Positions 1 to 12,400 of a stretch of 64,000 bases of DNA are shown here, piece by piece. Each line of letters begins with the position of its first letter. Position 1 is the stretch's first letter. The stretch spans positions 3,883,952 to 3,947,951 of the forward strand of contig NW_020194684.1 of NCBI RefSeq assembly GCF_002865645.1. Reading direction: 5' to 3'. This DNA is from Hyaloscypha bicolor E. Its lineage: Eukaryota; Ascomycota; Leotiomycetes; Helotiales; Hyaloscyphaceae. The notes under the pieces are model-generated. The model was given only the letters and a program-made list of their open reading frames with translations, made no database searches and had not been told where the DNA came from. The translations under genes were made by a program, and so were the position numbers.

Positions 1-253
1 CAACAAGACTTACGATGGAGATTAGAATTTCGCGAGCAACGACTTAATTTATACCCACCAACATGACCCTGAACGTCAGGTCAATCGAAAATCAACGGTG
101 AATCAATGGCAGTTTGAACATTTCATTATACGAGACTGGTATCAAGAAAGTATGTAACAATGCGAACAATAATACACCTCAACACCTCCCAAAAGGACCC
201 AAGAATGCTGGAACAATGAACTCCAAGTCATGCATAGTCTCTTGCGCCTCCTC

Positions 254-3200
254 TCACTTCCGTCTCCGTGCCTCGATCTGCATCTCGAGTTTCCTCAAGT
301 TCCCCTGCAGCCCCACCCCTCTCTCCCCATTGCCCTCGAGCCAAGTTTCCATCCTCTCCCTAACACCCTTCATCCCCTTCAGTACCGGCATCTTTCCCCC
401 CTCCTCCGCCTCAGTATACTGCGTCGGATTGAGCAAAAGCTCAAAACACTCGGCCCATATCTCCGTCTGCCAATACCGCTTGAATCCCTCTTTAAGTTTC
501 CACTTCTTCTGCGCCGCAACCCCAACCCCACCCGCGACGGCCACCGTATCGATATACTTCCCAAACAACATGCTGTGTACGATACCAGCGAGGCCATGGT
601 AATCAATCTGCCAAGTCCACGGCCTGCACTCCCTCATCTCCGCGCAGTCCGCAGGACCAGTTTTCCAATCCGCAATGAACTGGACATCGGGTCTGAAAAC
701 CTTCATATCGATGCCCCGACCAAAGTCAATCAGACTTATGCCCTTTTTCGACCAGCCTCCTGTGCCGTCTTTCCTATACTTAGGGCTCCAGACATCGGAA
801 TCCGGGATAAGGTCGAGACGGACTAAGCAGTTGTCTGCTTTGAGATCGCCGTGCATGATGCCTTTAGAGTGTAAAGTTTCAATGGTTCGTAAAAGTTCAA
901 CAGCAAAGAACATGACCAACACCTCATCCATCACCCCAGGTCCAGTCGTCGTCGGTTCCGCTCTCGCGATATTAATGACATCCAGCAGCGTCCCCTGGTC
1001 GCGAAATTCCTCAATCAGGTAGCACTCATCGGCATAAAGGTGCATTTCGTACACATTGATAATACTCTCCGCGGCTCGGGAGACGCCGAGACGCCGCTTG
1101 GCTTGCCGCATGATGTAGAATTCCCAAGCCGTAGGCGGGTCTTCCATCTTCAGGGCTTCGAGGGATTTGCGACCGTGGGCGTCGAAGGCGCCTTTACCCA
1201 TCACGGGGTTGTTCTCGTCGAGTGAGTCGTCTTCGGAGGCGACGTTCTCGATGAGGAAGACGGGGGCGAAGGCGCCTGCACCGAGCTCCCGCTTTAATAT
1301 ATATTGTTTATCTGTGCCGGGAAATTTCAAGATAGGTGGCATGGCCATGTTCGTCATTGTCTTTTCGCTTGCGTTTTTGTGGAGTTTGGATGCTGCTTTG
1401 GCGTACTTCTTGATCTCTGCTGAGCGGCTCCTGTTCTCCTTGTGCTCGAAGAATCCTTCATAGGTAGAGAGAGGAGGTTGCAGACCTGCAAAGATCATGT
1501 CTCGAGTGTAGTCATCAACAGGATTGCATTGGGCGTCTTTGATGATAGGGCCTTTGGTTGCAATCTCCTTCGCCAGAGGTCCGCCGCTTGATTGAACTTT
1601 TGCTGCAATGGCTGCTGTTGTGTTGGTCTTCAACTTCTTGCCGAGTAGTGGTTGAGCAATCTTCTCAACAGGAGTTGAGTCGCTGATAATGTCTTTGAAT
1701 GGGCTGCTATCGAGCCCTTCAATTGGCCGTACCGGTGGTTTCCTCGATCCATTCTCCTTGCTCGGTGTCGTCAAGTTCAAATAGTCCTTTTCCTCTCTGA
1801 CTGTATTCATGCCAAGAGATGACTCCGTCTTTTCCGCAATTGGTGTCATAAAAGGAAGACGATTCTGAGATACTTGTGCTGGATCTCTATACGGGCGTGT
1901 TGGCGCCTCGTAATCTTCCGGAGGTATCGGAACAAACACAGTTCTCGTAGTATGAGGGAGATCTGGCGAAGGAGTGACAAGCTCTTCATCCACCTCAGGA
2001 ATTTCAACTTTGATCCGTGCCAAATCTTCGTCGTCGGCTTCAGTAAATCGTGAAGCGCGAGTATCTTCGTCCTCATCGTCGACGTTAGGAATATGTTTCC
2101 TCGCTGTGAATTCGGACCATTCGCTAACACTCTTCACATCAGAAGTCTCATCATCTCCGGCTTCACTAGTTGTGATGAGTCTTCCTGTTCCAGTACTCTC
2201 ACCGCCGCTCGTGAAGTCCCCGTCCGTCATATCATCGTCGTCGTCGCTTTCTTCTTCTTCTTCCTCCTCCTCCTCAGCAGGCTTCAGTGGCTGATTGAAA
2301 AGATCATAGATGTCATCAGTAGCTGCCCGAGTATGCAGCGTCATCGTTTGTTCCTTTTTCCTTTTCGTCATCTTTGGTCCCGATGGCGATGATAGTTTTG
2401 CTTTGACTAGAAATCTGTCAGCATCAATTCCATGCCTATTAATCCGTAACCTACTGATTTGTGTTTCATTGACTTCTTTGATCTTCATTCTCCGACCTCT
2501 GCCCTCACGACCAGCCTCTTTTGCTGCTCCATTCTCATCTAACGTAACAGGATCACGAGCAATTACGAGTTTCTCCGAGACTTCTCGGACAATCTCATCA
2601 GTATTGACATTAGACTCCCCAGTCCCATCCTGAGGGTCCAGAGAGTCTTCATGATTTTGCTTCGGAGGAATCTCAGGTTGCCAAACTTTCGAGAGCCAGC
2701 CTCGTTGGCCAGCCCTCAATTCTTCCAAACTCAACTCGCTCCCAACAATCTCCGGGGTATGGTATATGGCTTCAAGGTTCACAAAAATACGTTCAATCCG
2801 GCCTTTTTGATTCACAGTCACTTGTTGTTGCGCAGGGTCTGTAACTTGAGGATAATCGAAATGAGGTAGAGACTGAATACAAAACGCCGTAACCGACAAT
2901 CATTAGTCCTGTGATCATCAATATTTGCATGAAAAGGGGAAGTAAAAATTTGACATACCTCATCCTTGAAGACCGGGATTTTCGTACTACTCTTCTTTCC
3001 TCCAGCTTTCAAAGTCTCTCCTACCCAGGGCTTCGGCTCGATCACATTTTCCTTCTTTCGGTCTGCCAATGATCCGATATTTTCCCACCCTTTAGTATCA
3101 CGACCAGCTGTCACCGCCGGTGCCGCACTATCTGCATCTGAGAAGATGGTGAGTTTTTGTCGTCCACTCTTAGTCGCTGTTCCGCCAACACCAGAATTGG

Positions 3201-3939
3201 GCCGCGGAGCTTGTGGATCTCTAGGCGCAGCTGCAGCATATGGATCAATTTTTGCAGCAAGTGCAGGTCGGACTGTTGGCAGTGCAGGTGAGGAGGGCTC
3301 GTTGTTATCCTCTGGCCGCTGCGAGAATCGCTGCTGAAACTCACTGAACTTTCGAAGCAATCGAGGAGTTGGTCGTGCCTCCCTCTCAATTCCCATCTTG
3401 TAGACTTCTTCCGCCTGTATCCATCGTCCTGCACCCTCGAGCCATGCAGCAAACTCTTCGTAGAATAATGCCAATCCCTCTCCAATGTTTTGACGAGCCA
3501 GGAAAGCAAAAGTTTCGCGAGGGGTATCAGAGACGAAGCGAATGAATTGAATCCACATTTTCAGGTATCTTGGATCATTTTTGTATTGTGCGGATGTGAG
3601 GAAGGCCTTTGTTGCGCGCTCGAGAAGCGGCTGCAGTTGTGAAGCCGGTGTTGCTTGTGCGGAAGGATACGCGTCGAGTGTCCATCGAACATAGCGATCG
3701 TAGATATCCAGAGGATCGTCTGATTCGGAGATATTGAGCAATTCCGCCTCATACTCTTGCCTGAGCGCATCGTTGAGATTCTTCGTGTCGGATGGTGTTG
3801 GGGTCATGAGCTTGTGCAGAGGAGAGGGGGAAAACATGCTGGCCAGGGCGCGTGCTGATCGCCCTCCTGGTAGTGATTGGATATTTTCTTTCTGATTTTC
3901 GATGATCTCGAAATCGATGAGATCCTCGGAGACAGACAT
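254..3939 (-). CDS. BUB1: BUB1/Mad3-type spindle assembly checkpoint serine/threonine kinase
   Basis: Kinetochore kinase that delays anaphase through the mitotic checkpoint complex. Two exons (3939-2959 and 2872-254) are joined by an 86-bp GTATGT...CAG intron with an ACTAAT branch site, in phase 0, giving 1199 aa. A KEN box lies at residues 17-19. The Mad3/Bub1 TPR-like domain spans about residues 60-190 (DPLDIYDRYVRWT at its start). The IPVFKDE motif falls exactly at the exon junction. A GLEBS-like Bub3-binding segment (DDIYDLFNQPL, about residue 514) precedes an acidic run, and a second KEN (EHKENRS) sits near residue 805. The C-terminal kinase (about 840-1199) has a glycine loop (GAGAFAPV), HGDLKADN in place of HRD, and DFG, all typical of Bub1. 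I start at MSVSEDL, because the upstream in-frame extension is low-complexity and the KEN box then sits near the N-terminus as in the family. Family assignment is very secure. Confidence 0.95.
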
Positions 3940-4887
3940 CTTGCTTGTCTGGTCTTTGGCGTGTCGTCGTGGCGGGGTTGTCGTGAGTTGGTGAGGGAGC
4001 TTGAACTGGTCTGGTCGGTTCGCAGTTGATGTTTGCTTTCGAGGTTCGAGCTTGGCGCGTTGCTGGGGAAACCACACCAACACCACAGTGACCCCTCTCG
4101 CAGGCTCGCAGCAGCATCACGTGAAACAAGCTTTTTCGATGGACAAAGCTTAATTTTGGAGTTGCATTTGAGGCTGCGTTTGTCTTAGTTTTGGAGTCTC
4201 GTCCAGGATGAGCCAGAACTACGGCATTCTTCCTCTTCCCATGAACAACTCGATCGCCACCCAAGCTCATCATTTCGAATCCGCTTGGGGGCGAATACCT
4301 TGCGCCCTGGCAATGGATGACGACGCTGGCGCCCCCCCTGTTTGCTTCAATGTAAGCCTTTTCGTCTGCTGCATCTGCACTTCAACACGCCGTCAGGAGA
4401 CACAGAAGCTCAACGGCTCTGTGTTACTTACGAGAACGATACATCAAGACCTCACGCACGAAATTTCTCTCTTCAGTGCAAAATCGCTCCCTCGATGGAA
4501 AGAAATCCGAGGTAGGAATGTTGATTTTCTCACCCAATAGGGCCACACTTTGGCATGTTTCAGCTGAATCAGATCGGCCCTAATGCCTGGCTCCGCGCGT
4601 ACTAACCTCAAAAATCGATATGCATGGGCGAGCCGGACTATTTTTCAACCTGCCCGTCCCTCAACTAACAAGGGATGGGATGATCAACGCTATATTATCG
4701 GAGCCGCATGGCAGCACGTCTCTTTTCCAACTCTTCATCTTCTACCTTCCTTCACTCTCATTCTTCTGTCCATCCCCACCCCCCCGAACAGTGTTTCCTT
4801 TCCTTTTTTTCAGAGGCTTAGAGGTCTCCTAAAATACGACACCTGTCTCTTCCTCCGTTTCCGGCCCCTTTCCTCCCTTCGTGGGGG
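3940..4887. other. intergenic, divergent promoter region of BUB1 and the DUF5672 gene
   Basis: These 948 bp lie between two divergently transcribed starts. I see only short ORFs without recognisable motifs. Pyrimidine-rich stretches (for example 4735-4815 and 4840-4880) precede the plus-strand start, as is common in fungal promoters. No repeat or RNA gene was seen. Confidence 0.5.
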
Positions 4888-6037
4888 ATGACAAACCCAG
4901 CAATGGGTTCATGGCCGTTGCAGGGCAGGAGAAATCTCAGCACAAACGCGGCGGTGTTGATACTGGTGTGCTTTCTAGCGTTCTACTATGTGTAGGGACT
5001 TCCAGCTTCCTGCGGGAAAGGCTATACAGTACTGACTTCGAGCCAGCTGCTGGAATACGCTCTCTTACTCCAACCACACCGACTCTGCACAGATACCCGA
5101 CGAATCCGCAACAACCTGTCCCGAACCAACTCCAGCCGCAGAATGTCCAGCACCACCTCCCCCACCAGCCTGCCCGCCCCCACCTCCTCCCCCCTCCCCC
5201 TACGACCCCAAAAAAGTAGCCTTCCTCGTCGAAACCCGACCCCTCAAGCACCTCCCCGCCCTCTACGCGCATATGACATCCATAATCCCGCCCGAGTGGA
5301 CCTTCAAATTCATGGGCTCGCCCTCCGCGATCCACTCTTTACGATCATCCCCTCTAATTCCACGTCTCGAAGCCTCCGGAAAACTACAAATCCTTGACCT
5401 CCCCTCAAACTACACCCTCAAGAACCGCGAATCGATTTCCCAAATGTTCACCGATATCAAACTCTACCGCGATATTCTCTCCCCGGCCGAACACCTGTTG
5501 GTCTTCCAGCCCGATTCCATATTTTGCGCCAACGCTCCCACAACTTTGAATGACTTTCTAGAATGGGATTGGATTGGCGCGCCTTGGTCAAAGACTGCAC
5601 AACATGGCGGGAACGGGGGATTGAGTTTGCGGAAGGTGTCGAAGATTGTGAAGGTTCTGGGGAAAGAGAAGAGGAAGATAGGTGATGGAGCGCTGGAGGA
5701 TTTATGGTTGAGTGACAGGTTGAACAGGCTTGAGGGGAAGAAGATGCCGAATGCGACGGTTAGTAAGACGTTTAGTGTAGAGAGTGTGTGGGATGAGAAG
5801 CCGTTGGGGTATCATGTGGGCTGGTTGGGGGTACATCATGAGCAGGTATGCTATTTTCTCGCTCCCTTCCTAAAATCCCCTTTCTGGAAGAGGGGTTATT
5901 GGATAGAAGAGTTTTGCTGACAGAAATAGATCTGGGACGACCAAAAACAAGTCGACCACATTATGGAGTACTGCCCCGAAGTCAAGATTATATTAGGCAT
6001 GAAGCTAGACAATGACAAGCCGAAAAGCATACCTTGA
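4888..6037 (+). CDS. DUF5672-domain type II membrane protein (putative glycosyltransferase-like)
   Basis: Three exons: 4888-4991, 5047-5845 and 5930-6037 (336 aa). The first exon encodes a short basic N-terminus followed by a hydrophobic signal anchor (AAVLILVCFLAFYYV), then a proline-rich stem and a globular domain beginning PKKVAFLVETRPLKHLPAL. Motifs such as LVFQPDSIFC, FLEWDWIGAPW, GGNGGLSLRK and the exon-2/3 junction GWLGVHHEQ-IWDDQK are those of fungal DUF5672 proteins, whose D-x-D-like and GGLSLR elements suggest a Golgi-type glycosyltransferase. That function is inferred, not demonstrated. The last intron (GTATGC...ATAG, CTGAC branch) is clear. The first intron is ambiguous: 4992-5046 or 4990-5092 both keep the frame, and they differ by 16 residues of stem. 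Upstream of position 5036 the main frame is closed by a TGA, so a spliced first exon is required. Confidence 0.8.
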
Positions 6038-8204
6038 TCCTCTCCCTCCTCTCCATCAAAATTCTACATGTTCTAATAATCAATGATACAATAACCGAGG
6101 TTGCGGTCAGCTTCAAGATGAAGAAAGGAGTGTCAAAACGGAATGACCTCGGGAACCCTTCTCGGCATGACATCCATATTCTGTTCTCTCACTTTAAACA
6201 CACTTACCTTTGTTATCTAGTGAAGCCATTGACAGGCATCCCTTTTTCCATCAGGAAAGCACAAGTGTGCCAATTCCGATGATTTTATCACCGTGCCCGG
6301 GATCCGGCTGCACGAATCCGACATCGAAACACAGACCTTTCATCTCTAGACGGGAAGTCTCTCACGCAGCTCACGTCACATACGCATGACTTCGGCAGCT
6401 TTCACTCCCCTCCATAACCTCTTATATTGGCACTCCTGGCTACAAAGTGAGGCTCATCTCGCTACGCCGTCCTGTCGTACGCCCGGATAAAACTCTTTCA
6501 CTATCAATCCCTTCCATGTTGTCATAGGGACAATGAAAGGACAGGTTCCACCCTCTTTTTCATGAGCAGTGGCAAGTTTGCACAATTTGCAGACTGGATC
6601 CTATACGTTGAATAAGCAGTCCTACAAATATCTAGGCAAGCAGTCTTTCTTCCAGATCTCACTAATACCGACCTTTCTCAACATTTCGTCTATGCCAGTC
6701 CAAATGCCAGATCGTCATAACATTCCACTCACGATCGGAATCTCATTCTCTTTTATATAGTGGGTCTTCTCCTCTACCGCAGTACTAGGCACAGTCAAGT
6801 CATAGAATAAAGTCCCTGTGTTAGGAACCATCTGCACGAATCCAGCATCGACCATAACCGGAATTAACGCAAATTCACTACCCTGTGAGTCTATAACGTA
6901 AAACACAGAGTCATGCTAGTTAGTATAATACTAGTAGTACTTAATTCTCCCGGATAAGCAATTAATTCCACCTTCTAAGAACAACTAACTCCACCTGTCC
7001 CTCCACCTCCGTCGCCGCCATCCCACATATTACCTGGCCCGCGCCAACCCACCCATGGCCAATTGAGCCTTATAACCCGACGGAGCAGAGCAGAGCAGGG
7101 GTACATCCAAGAAGGAGAGAGACAACCCGCCCGCTCCTCGTGAACATCACCTACTCTACAGCGTTAGGAGCTTTGTCCGGACGAGAACTTGTTGTTGTCA
7201 CTCCCTCTCTCCTTGTCGCATAATAATGATAGCAACAAGCATCTCCTCCCTTTGGTTACCTAGCCTTACGCCGATATTAAAGACACGAGGTCACTGTTTG
7301 TTGACTGATTTCTGCACATTGCGGCCAGGCAGATGGCAGAAGTATCCAGGAGGGCACTTGCCCACATATTTCTCCATATTGCTTCTTGCTTGGTTTGTAT
7401 CCTGTCTCTCCTTTACGAATTTTATGCCCGTTTTATCGTCGTCTAAGAATGAGCATCACTGCTACTTGCATTTACAGATTGAAACGGGAGAAGTGACTGA
7501 AATAAGAAAGCACGAATTCTGTCTTTGTTAAAACTTAAAACGACTCTTGGGTTCTGTTAACCTTCCTTTGAACGGTTGAATTCCCACATCTTAGGCACGC
7601 ATTCGTAACAAGCCTACTATATCCTATATATTAGAGCGGTATAGATATTCCCACAGACGTCCTAGTATATCTTTTCTCTTCTTCGAAGCTAGAATTGTAT
7701 CTTGGCGCTTCTACTCGTTCGTCATGCCCGTTTTATCATTATCGTTAGCGTCTCTCTCCTGCATCCCTCTCCCTCCATCTTACTAGAAGCATAGAAAGGA
7801 AAGTGTTACTATCTTTATTCACTTCTTAACGTCGAGCGGTGTGAATATCCGAGTAGAAGAAGCAAGCTGGTTGTTCCCGTTCCACTTGCGCAATGACCTT
7901 CCTACTTCCTATTGCAATATATTCCCTTCACGATCCCGAGTTAAATTTATCCAAATACCAGTAGTTCTCAACCAACACTCGCTTAGTCCTTTGGCCAAGC
8001 ATTAGCAGCTGGCATCTCTCACAATCCAAAGCTCCTATGACCGGCATGGCCAGCACCTATGCAGTTAAGGGTCACTATTACCAGTCCTCCAGCTTGCAGA
8101 GACTCAGAGCTTTCTACCATTTTTTGAAATACACAGTATAACTATGGACAGCACATTCGTCTTCCGCCGCCTGAGCAGTGTATCTGTCCATAACTCCATA
8201 ACTC
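6038..8204. other. gene-poor stretch, nothing recognised
   Basis: About 2.2 kb without a convincing gene. ORFs are short and lack motifs. The segment around 7550-7700 is moderately AT-rich with many TATA/CTAT words, and a short phrase recurs near 7423 and 7724 (ATGCCCGTTTTATC), which could be old transposon debris. I cannot identify an element or its ends. Confidence 0.4.
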
Positions 8205-9956
8205 CTATTTCGTGCCCGTTAGATGATTCCAATCTTTCCTTCCCCTGGAGGCTTTGACTTTTTCCATAGATGGAATCAAGTCCATCAAGCATCGCACGCT
8301 ATTGTCAATATCTTTTGCAAAATTGAGAGCTTCATCTTCGGATTCATCCTCCCACTCTGCATCATCATACACTTCTTCATCGTTACTAGAACTTTCGTCA
8401 TCACCGCTATCATCAACATCATCATCTTCTTCTTCTTCTTCTTCTTCTTCTTCCTCCTGCTCCTCCTCTTGATGTATATTTCCCACACCCAGGTCCCAGC
8501 CTACTCCGAGACGAATGAAATCGACAAGTTCTTCTACTTTCTCTTGTATTGGAGGCATACCACCAGACAAGAATTGAAAAAAACTGCCTGCTTTTCTCAG
8601 TACAGAGCTCTACTCGATTTTTGTTTTTCGAAAGAACAACTTACTTTTAATTAATGCTTCGGATATGTCCATGACATACTGTATGATGGCATCTTTCAAA
8701 TCACATGACCACTCCATTATGAAGTCAAGGTCTGCTGGCTGGAAGTTTTCTCCCCACAGGAAGAAAAGATCCGAGCTAGATCTTAGCATACTTGCAGACT
8801 TCTTATCGAGAATCTCTGTTTTCGGTTTCAGTTTCAATATTATCGCCACGGCTTTTGCGAGAATTGAGGAGCATTTGTGATAAACACCCAACAAGAAGCC
8901 TTCCTCGTGTCCCTTAGCAACAAGTGAAGCAAGTGCTGGTACTGGTATGCCGCTACTAGAAGCATTCCCTTTCTCAACCGGAATATTGGTCTTGTTAGAA
9001 GATATAGGAAGTAACTTCTGTTTGTGGGCGGTTCCAGAAAGACTTTTCAGCTTAAGTGCTGCGCCTGGTTTCGAATCAATTGTAGTGAATGACTCTAGAG
9101 AAGTGTGTAAGCACTCACATATCTGCAAATAAAGATCAGCCCACTTACTTAAGCTAGAGTTTCCCCAAGTACTTTTGGTGCGCTCCGTTGGATCCGTTGG
9201 GACAGTTGACTCGAGATCTCCGTCAAGTTGCGCAAGCTCTTCCGGCCGTGGTGCTCCCGAGGCTGATTCTTCGAAGTCGTGATGCCAAAAATTCGGAATC
9301 TTTGATGGAATAGCGGATTTTCCAGCTGTGGAAACGGGAGTCGGGTATTCAGCATTTGCATTCTGCCCTGGCAACGGGTGGCTTGCTTTGTTCATGCCAG
9401 ATGGGCTGCTGGGCCCGGCCGACTTGGATATTGGAGATACAGCAGTCGACGAAGAAGCCGATTCAGTAAATCCTTTTTCACCTGGAGATCCACAGGAGTG
9501 AGGACTCCCCACATCACGCTTCGGCTTGTCACTATCCAAGGGGACCCAATCTTGGATGCTTTGTTTTGGCAGACTGTGCCGTCCCATGAAGTGGTCATCA
9601 ATGTGATCGAAGCGCTCGTGCCAGGCGTCAACTCCCCTCCTCTTCAGCTCAACAAGCTTATTACAGAAACCGCACCAAAAGCGGGATTGGCAGTTACGAC
9701 CGATCCGACAATTGTTAAGTGCAGACTTGATATGCTCGTCCTCCTTTTGGTGTGCATTTACCAAGTGTTCTTGAAATACTTGTCTTCGATAGAATGCTCT
9801 CGCACACGGGCCTCCTTCTGGACGTTCTTCATCACAGCGCCAGGTTTCGAGGTGAAAATGCTAGGAATTTTCGTGTCTTTTCCAGTCATTTTTAGAACCG
9901 AAAGTCTTATTGCAGTTTACAAACGTGCAGCCGTACGGGCGATCATGTCTTTTCAT
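8205..9956 (-). pseudogene. C2H2 zinc-finger protein gene with an in-frame TAG in the finger region
   Basis: Minus-strand reading from the ATG at 9956 gives MKRHDRPYGCTF, then a finger ending GSKNDWKRHENS, a TAG at 9863-9861, and then HFHLETWRCDEE continuing in the same frame. Members of this fungal family read ENSQHF at this place, so TAG replaces a CAG glutamine codon. The frame then runs open for 405 codons: a second finger (C..C..H..NAH), CRIGRNCQSRFWCGFC, and a GVDAWHERFDHIDDHF signature, followed by a Ser/Pro-rich linker and a helical part. A 57-bp intron (8644-8588, GTAAGT...GCAG) leads to the last exon (8587-8205), which encodes a poly-Glu/Asp tract from a GAA-type microsatellite. Sequence upstream of 9956 keeps a partial open frame, so the true 5' end is unresolved. 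The rest of the frame is intact, which suggests recent inactivation, a sequence error, or use of a downstream start. Confidence 0.7.
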
Positions 9957-10288
9957 GCTGAAATTGGGCAGGATGTGACTGAAAACGTACGACCTGGGAG
10001 TTGATTTTGCAGTAGAGCTGTCTAGATCCAAGATATTTGGCTTGAGGGGGGAGTTGAGAGATGGTTGCTTGCAGGCCAGTCTGCCTCGGGCGATGTGCAG
10101 GGCTCGGGAGAACTAAATATTGCGGGCAACATATGCATGCACGCCACAGTTCGAGTCCAAATATGCAGGCATTCTCGCAGGCTTACTCGCATCTGTCTGG
10201 CTGATTCAACTTCGCTGAGCTATAAAATTGTGGGAATCCAGCCTGCCAACATTTGCGGTTGCTTCACAGCACAACTTCAACTATTAAG
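9957..10288. promoter_or_regulatory. divergent intergenic region between the C2H2 gene and the DUF7580 gene
   Basis: These 332 bp must hold the promoter of the plus-strand DUF7580 gene. They may also hold undetected 5' coding sequence of the minus-strand zinc-finger gene: a minus-strand ATG near 10131 opens a 36-codon frame that I could not splice cleanly to the finger exon. A TATAAAA-like sequence lies at 10220-10226, about 65 bp before the DUF7580 ATG. Confidence 0.4.
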
Positions 10289-12252
10289 ATGTCTGGCGCT
10301 GAAGTCGGTCTCGTTCTTGGGGTGCTTCCCCTTCTAGTATCCGCCCTTGAACATTTTGATGTCGTACTTGATCCATTGCAACGATTCAATGATTATGCTC
10401 GAGAACTTTCTCGATTTCAAAGGCGACTGCTGGCCCAAAAGACAATTTTTCGCTCCCAGTGCCAGCTTCTACTTGTCCCTCTCACTGGTCACGAGATAGC
10501 GAACCAAATGTTAGAGCTTCTAGAACACGAGAAATTGTCAGAGGATGCCTTAAAGAATCAATTGGAGCAGCAATTACGGGGTTCGGCAGAAGCATGCGTT
10601 GAGGTTATTCGAGCTATTGAGGATGAACTCTGTATAATACACAAAAAGACCGAAGATTTTGGTCTTTGGCAGTCAGTGAGTCCATAAGCAGGCTGAAACC
10701 AGTGTCTGGAATTCTAACTCTACTTATTTAGACAGGCGTTATTTCCAAGAAAGCCTGGCGAACTCGACTGAAGGGGAAGATCAAATTTTGTTTCTCCCAG
10801 TCCAATATTGAGGATTCCCTTCCACAAGTTCGAGACTTGAATCAAGACTTCACAGCGCTCTCGGATCAAACTCTCAAGCTTCTACGTCCCACAATCTCAG
10901 AGTCCCAGTTGACCAAATCTGTGCAAGCTATTAAGCACTGCCAAAGGGTCCAGGAAGCCACACTTCATCTCGTTGAAGCCTTGCAGTTGGCATGTTATGT
11001 TCATGAGGAGCATCAAGCCCATCTACAAGTAGAGAGACCTGTATGTGATCAGCGCGAAGAATTACAGGAGAACTCAGATGTGCGTTTTTGCATTGGTTTG
11101 TCCAGGAAAACAGAAGATCCCGCCCGGTGCCACCAAACCATGTGGCTTGCGGTGAGGTCAATATTTGAAAGTGTGTCGGACCCAAATCAAGCTTCTACGG
11201 AAAGACGAGACGTAATGGAAGTCTTCTCTCAACTTGGGACTAGTCTAAAGCGTGCATCAAATCCTTGTACATGCACGAGTCTGCAAAAAAGACCCAGGGT
11301 GGAAAATGCGGCAGCTCTAACATCCTCGTCACTCTCAGCTTCTTCAACTTACGGGCGAGGAACCTGCCTTGGCTGCCAGTCGAGTTCAACAAGTACTGCG
11401 TCCTCAAATTCAGAAACGCAAGTCATGGGACCACCACGACTACCAAGGTCGTCGAGACCTGGGCCAAACTTCTGCACCGCACACAATCTCTGCACGCATA
11501 TCTCTCACATCTCTGGAGGCCAAGGGACGGAAAATAGTACAAAAGCTTGTTTTGGGCACTTAGAAAGGTCTCCCGTGATTCATGAACTTTACTTTGAGAG
11601 CCAGAGGAAAGCCACAGAAATTTCTTGCTCACTTCAAGACTGGGTGAAGGGCATAGGTGAGAGGGATCGTACGGAGCAAGTACCGGTATTTGAATGTCTC
11701 CGTTTGGCAAGACACCTCGCCTTGTTTGTGCTTCAATTCCACACCACTCCTCTTCTTACCGAATCTTGGGACGGCAAGGATATCGAGTTCTTCGGCTTAA
11801 GACCTAACAGCGCTGCTTGCACCGATGTGGATCAAGAGAAGATTCCACAGCCGTTTTTGAAAGTCAAAGTCGGCCCCACCTGTACCCAAAACATGGATGT
11901 GTCCGAAATACGACCCGTTGCCCAGAACACTATACAAATTCGAAATCGTTATCTTTTCCGTTTGGGCATTATTTTCCTAGAGCTCGCATATCAGGTCCCA
12001 TTCTCTCGCTTGGGCAACAGACCAAAACTTCAGCCCCAAAATGAATGTGACAAAGCGGATCAATACAGCAGGCTTGTGGGTTCGATACTTGGGCCTCGAC
12101 ATGCGAAGATAGTTCGGAAGTGCCTTGGGTGTGACTTTGGCGAAGATGTTGACTTGGGTTCGCACGAACTTGGGGCGGCAGTGTATAGGCATGTTGTTGT
12201 GGAGTTGGATGAATTGGTTCATGATTTTGAGAAGATTAAAATTACTGAATAA
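10289..12252 (+). CDS. DUF7580-domain protein (putative HeLo-like N-terminus, kinase-like C-terminus)
   Basis: Two exons (10289-10675, 10732-12252) are joined by a 56-bp GTGAGT...TTTAG intron in phase 0, giving 635 aa. The N-terminus (MSGAEVGLVLGVLPLLVSAL) and the following helical QRRLLAQKTIFRSQC region match fungal proteins annotated as DUF7580. The C-terminal part has RLARHLALFVLQFHTTPLL, TESWDGKDIEFF and YLFRLGIIFLELAYQVPF, also typical of that family. I infer resemblance of the N-terminal hydrophobic helix to HeLo-like domains, and of the C-terminus to a degenerate kinase lobe; neither is proven. A Ser/Thr-rich low-complexity linker lies around residues 300-370. The gene is convergent with the NACHT-ankyrin gene, with stops 148 bp apart. 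Its last 70 coding bases plus 3' flank are repeated, inverted, at 17782-17915. Confidence 0.82.
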
Positions 12253-12325
12253 ACATGTTACATTTACGCTACCAAAGATAATTCAACCAGCGGATATCCG
12301 TTGACTAAGGGAAAAGGAACATCTA
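12181..12325 (+). repeat. inverted repeat arm A (3' end of the DUF7580 gene plus flank)
   Basis: About 145 bp covering the last codons, the stop and the 3' flank of the DUF7580 gene. They match the reverse complement of 17782-17915 with roughly six substitutions and one ~10-bp deletion in the distal copy. The two arms enclose the whole NACHT-ankyrin gene. Confidence 0.9.
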
Positions 12326-12400
12326 AGCTACTCTAGAAATCTTCCTCATCATCCTCTTCCTCGTCGTCCTTTTCCTCATCGTCCAACTCGTCAGCCTTCG

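Noticed and set aside
1974..2294. Plus-strand serine-rich ORF inside BUB1
   Set aside because: Antisense shadow of the acidic region of BUB1; poly-Ser arises from reading GAA/GAG runs on the other strand.
7220..7531. 101-codon plus-strand ORF in the gene-poor stretch
   Set aside because: No recognisable domain, ends in low-complexity residues, and is not supported by neighbouring exons.
8223..8654. Plus-strand Phe/Leu-rich ORF that looks like a membrane protein
   Set aside because: Antisense reading of the poly-Glu microsatellite in the zinc-finger gene.
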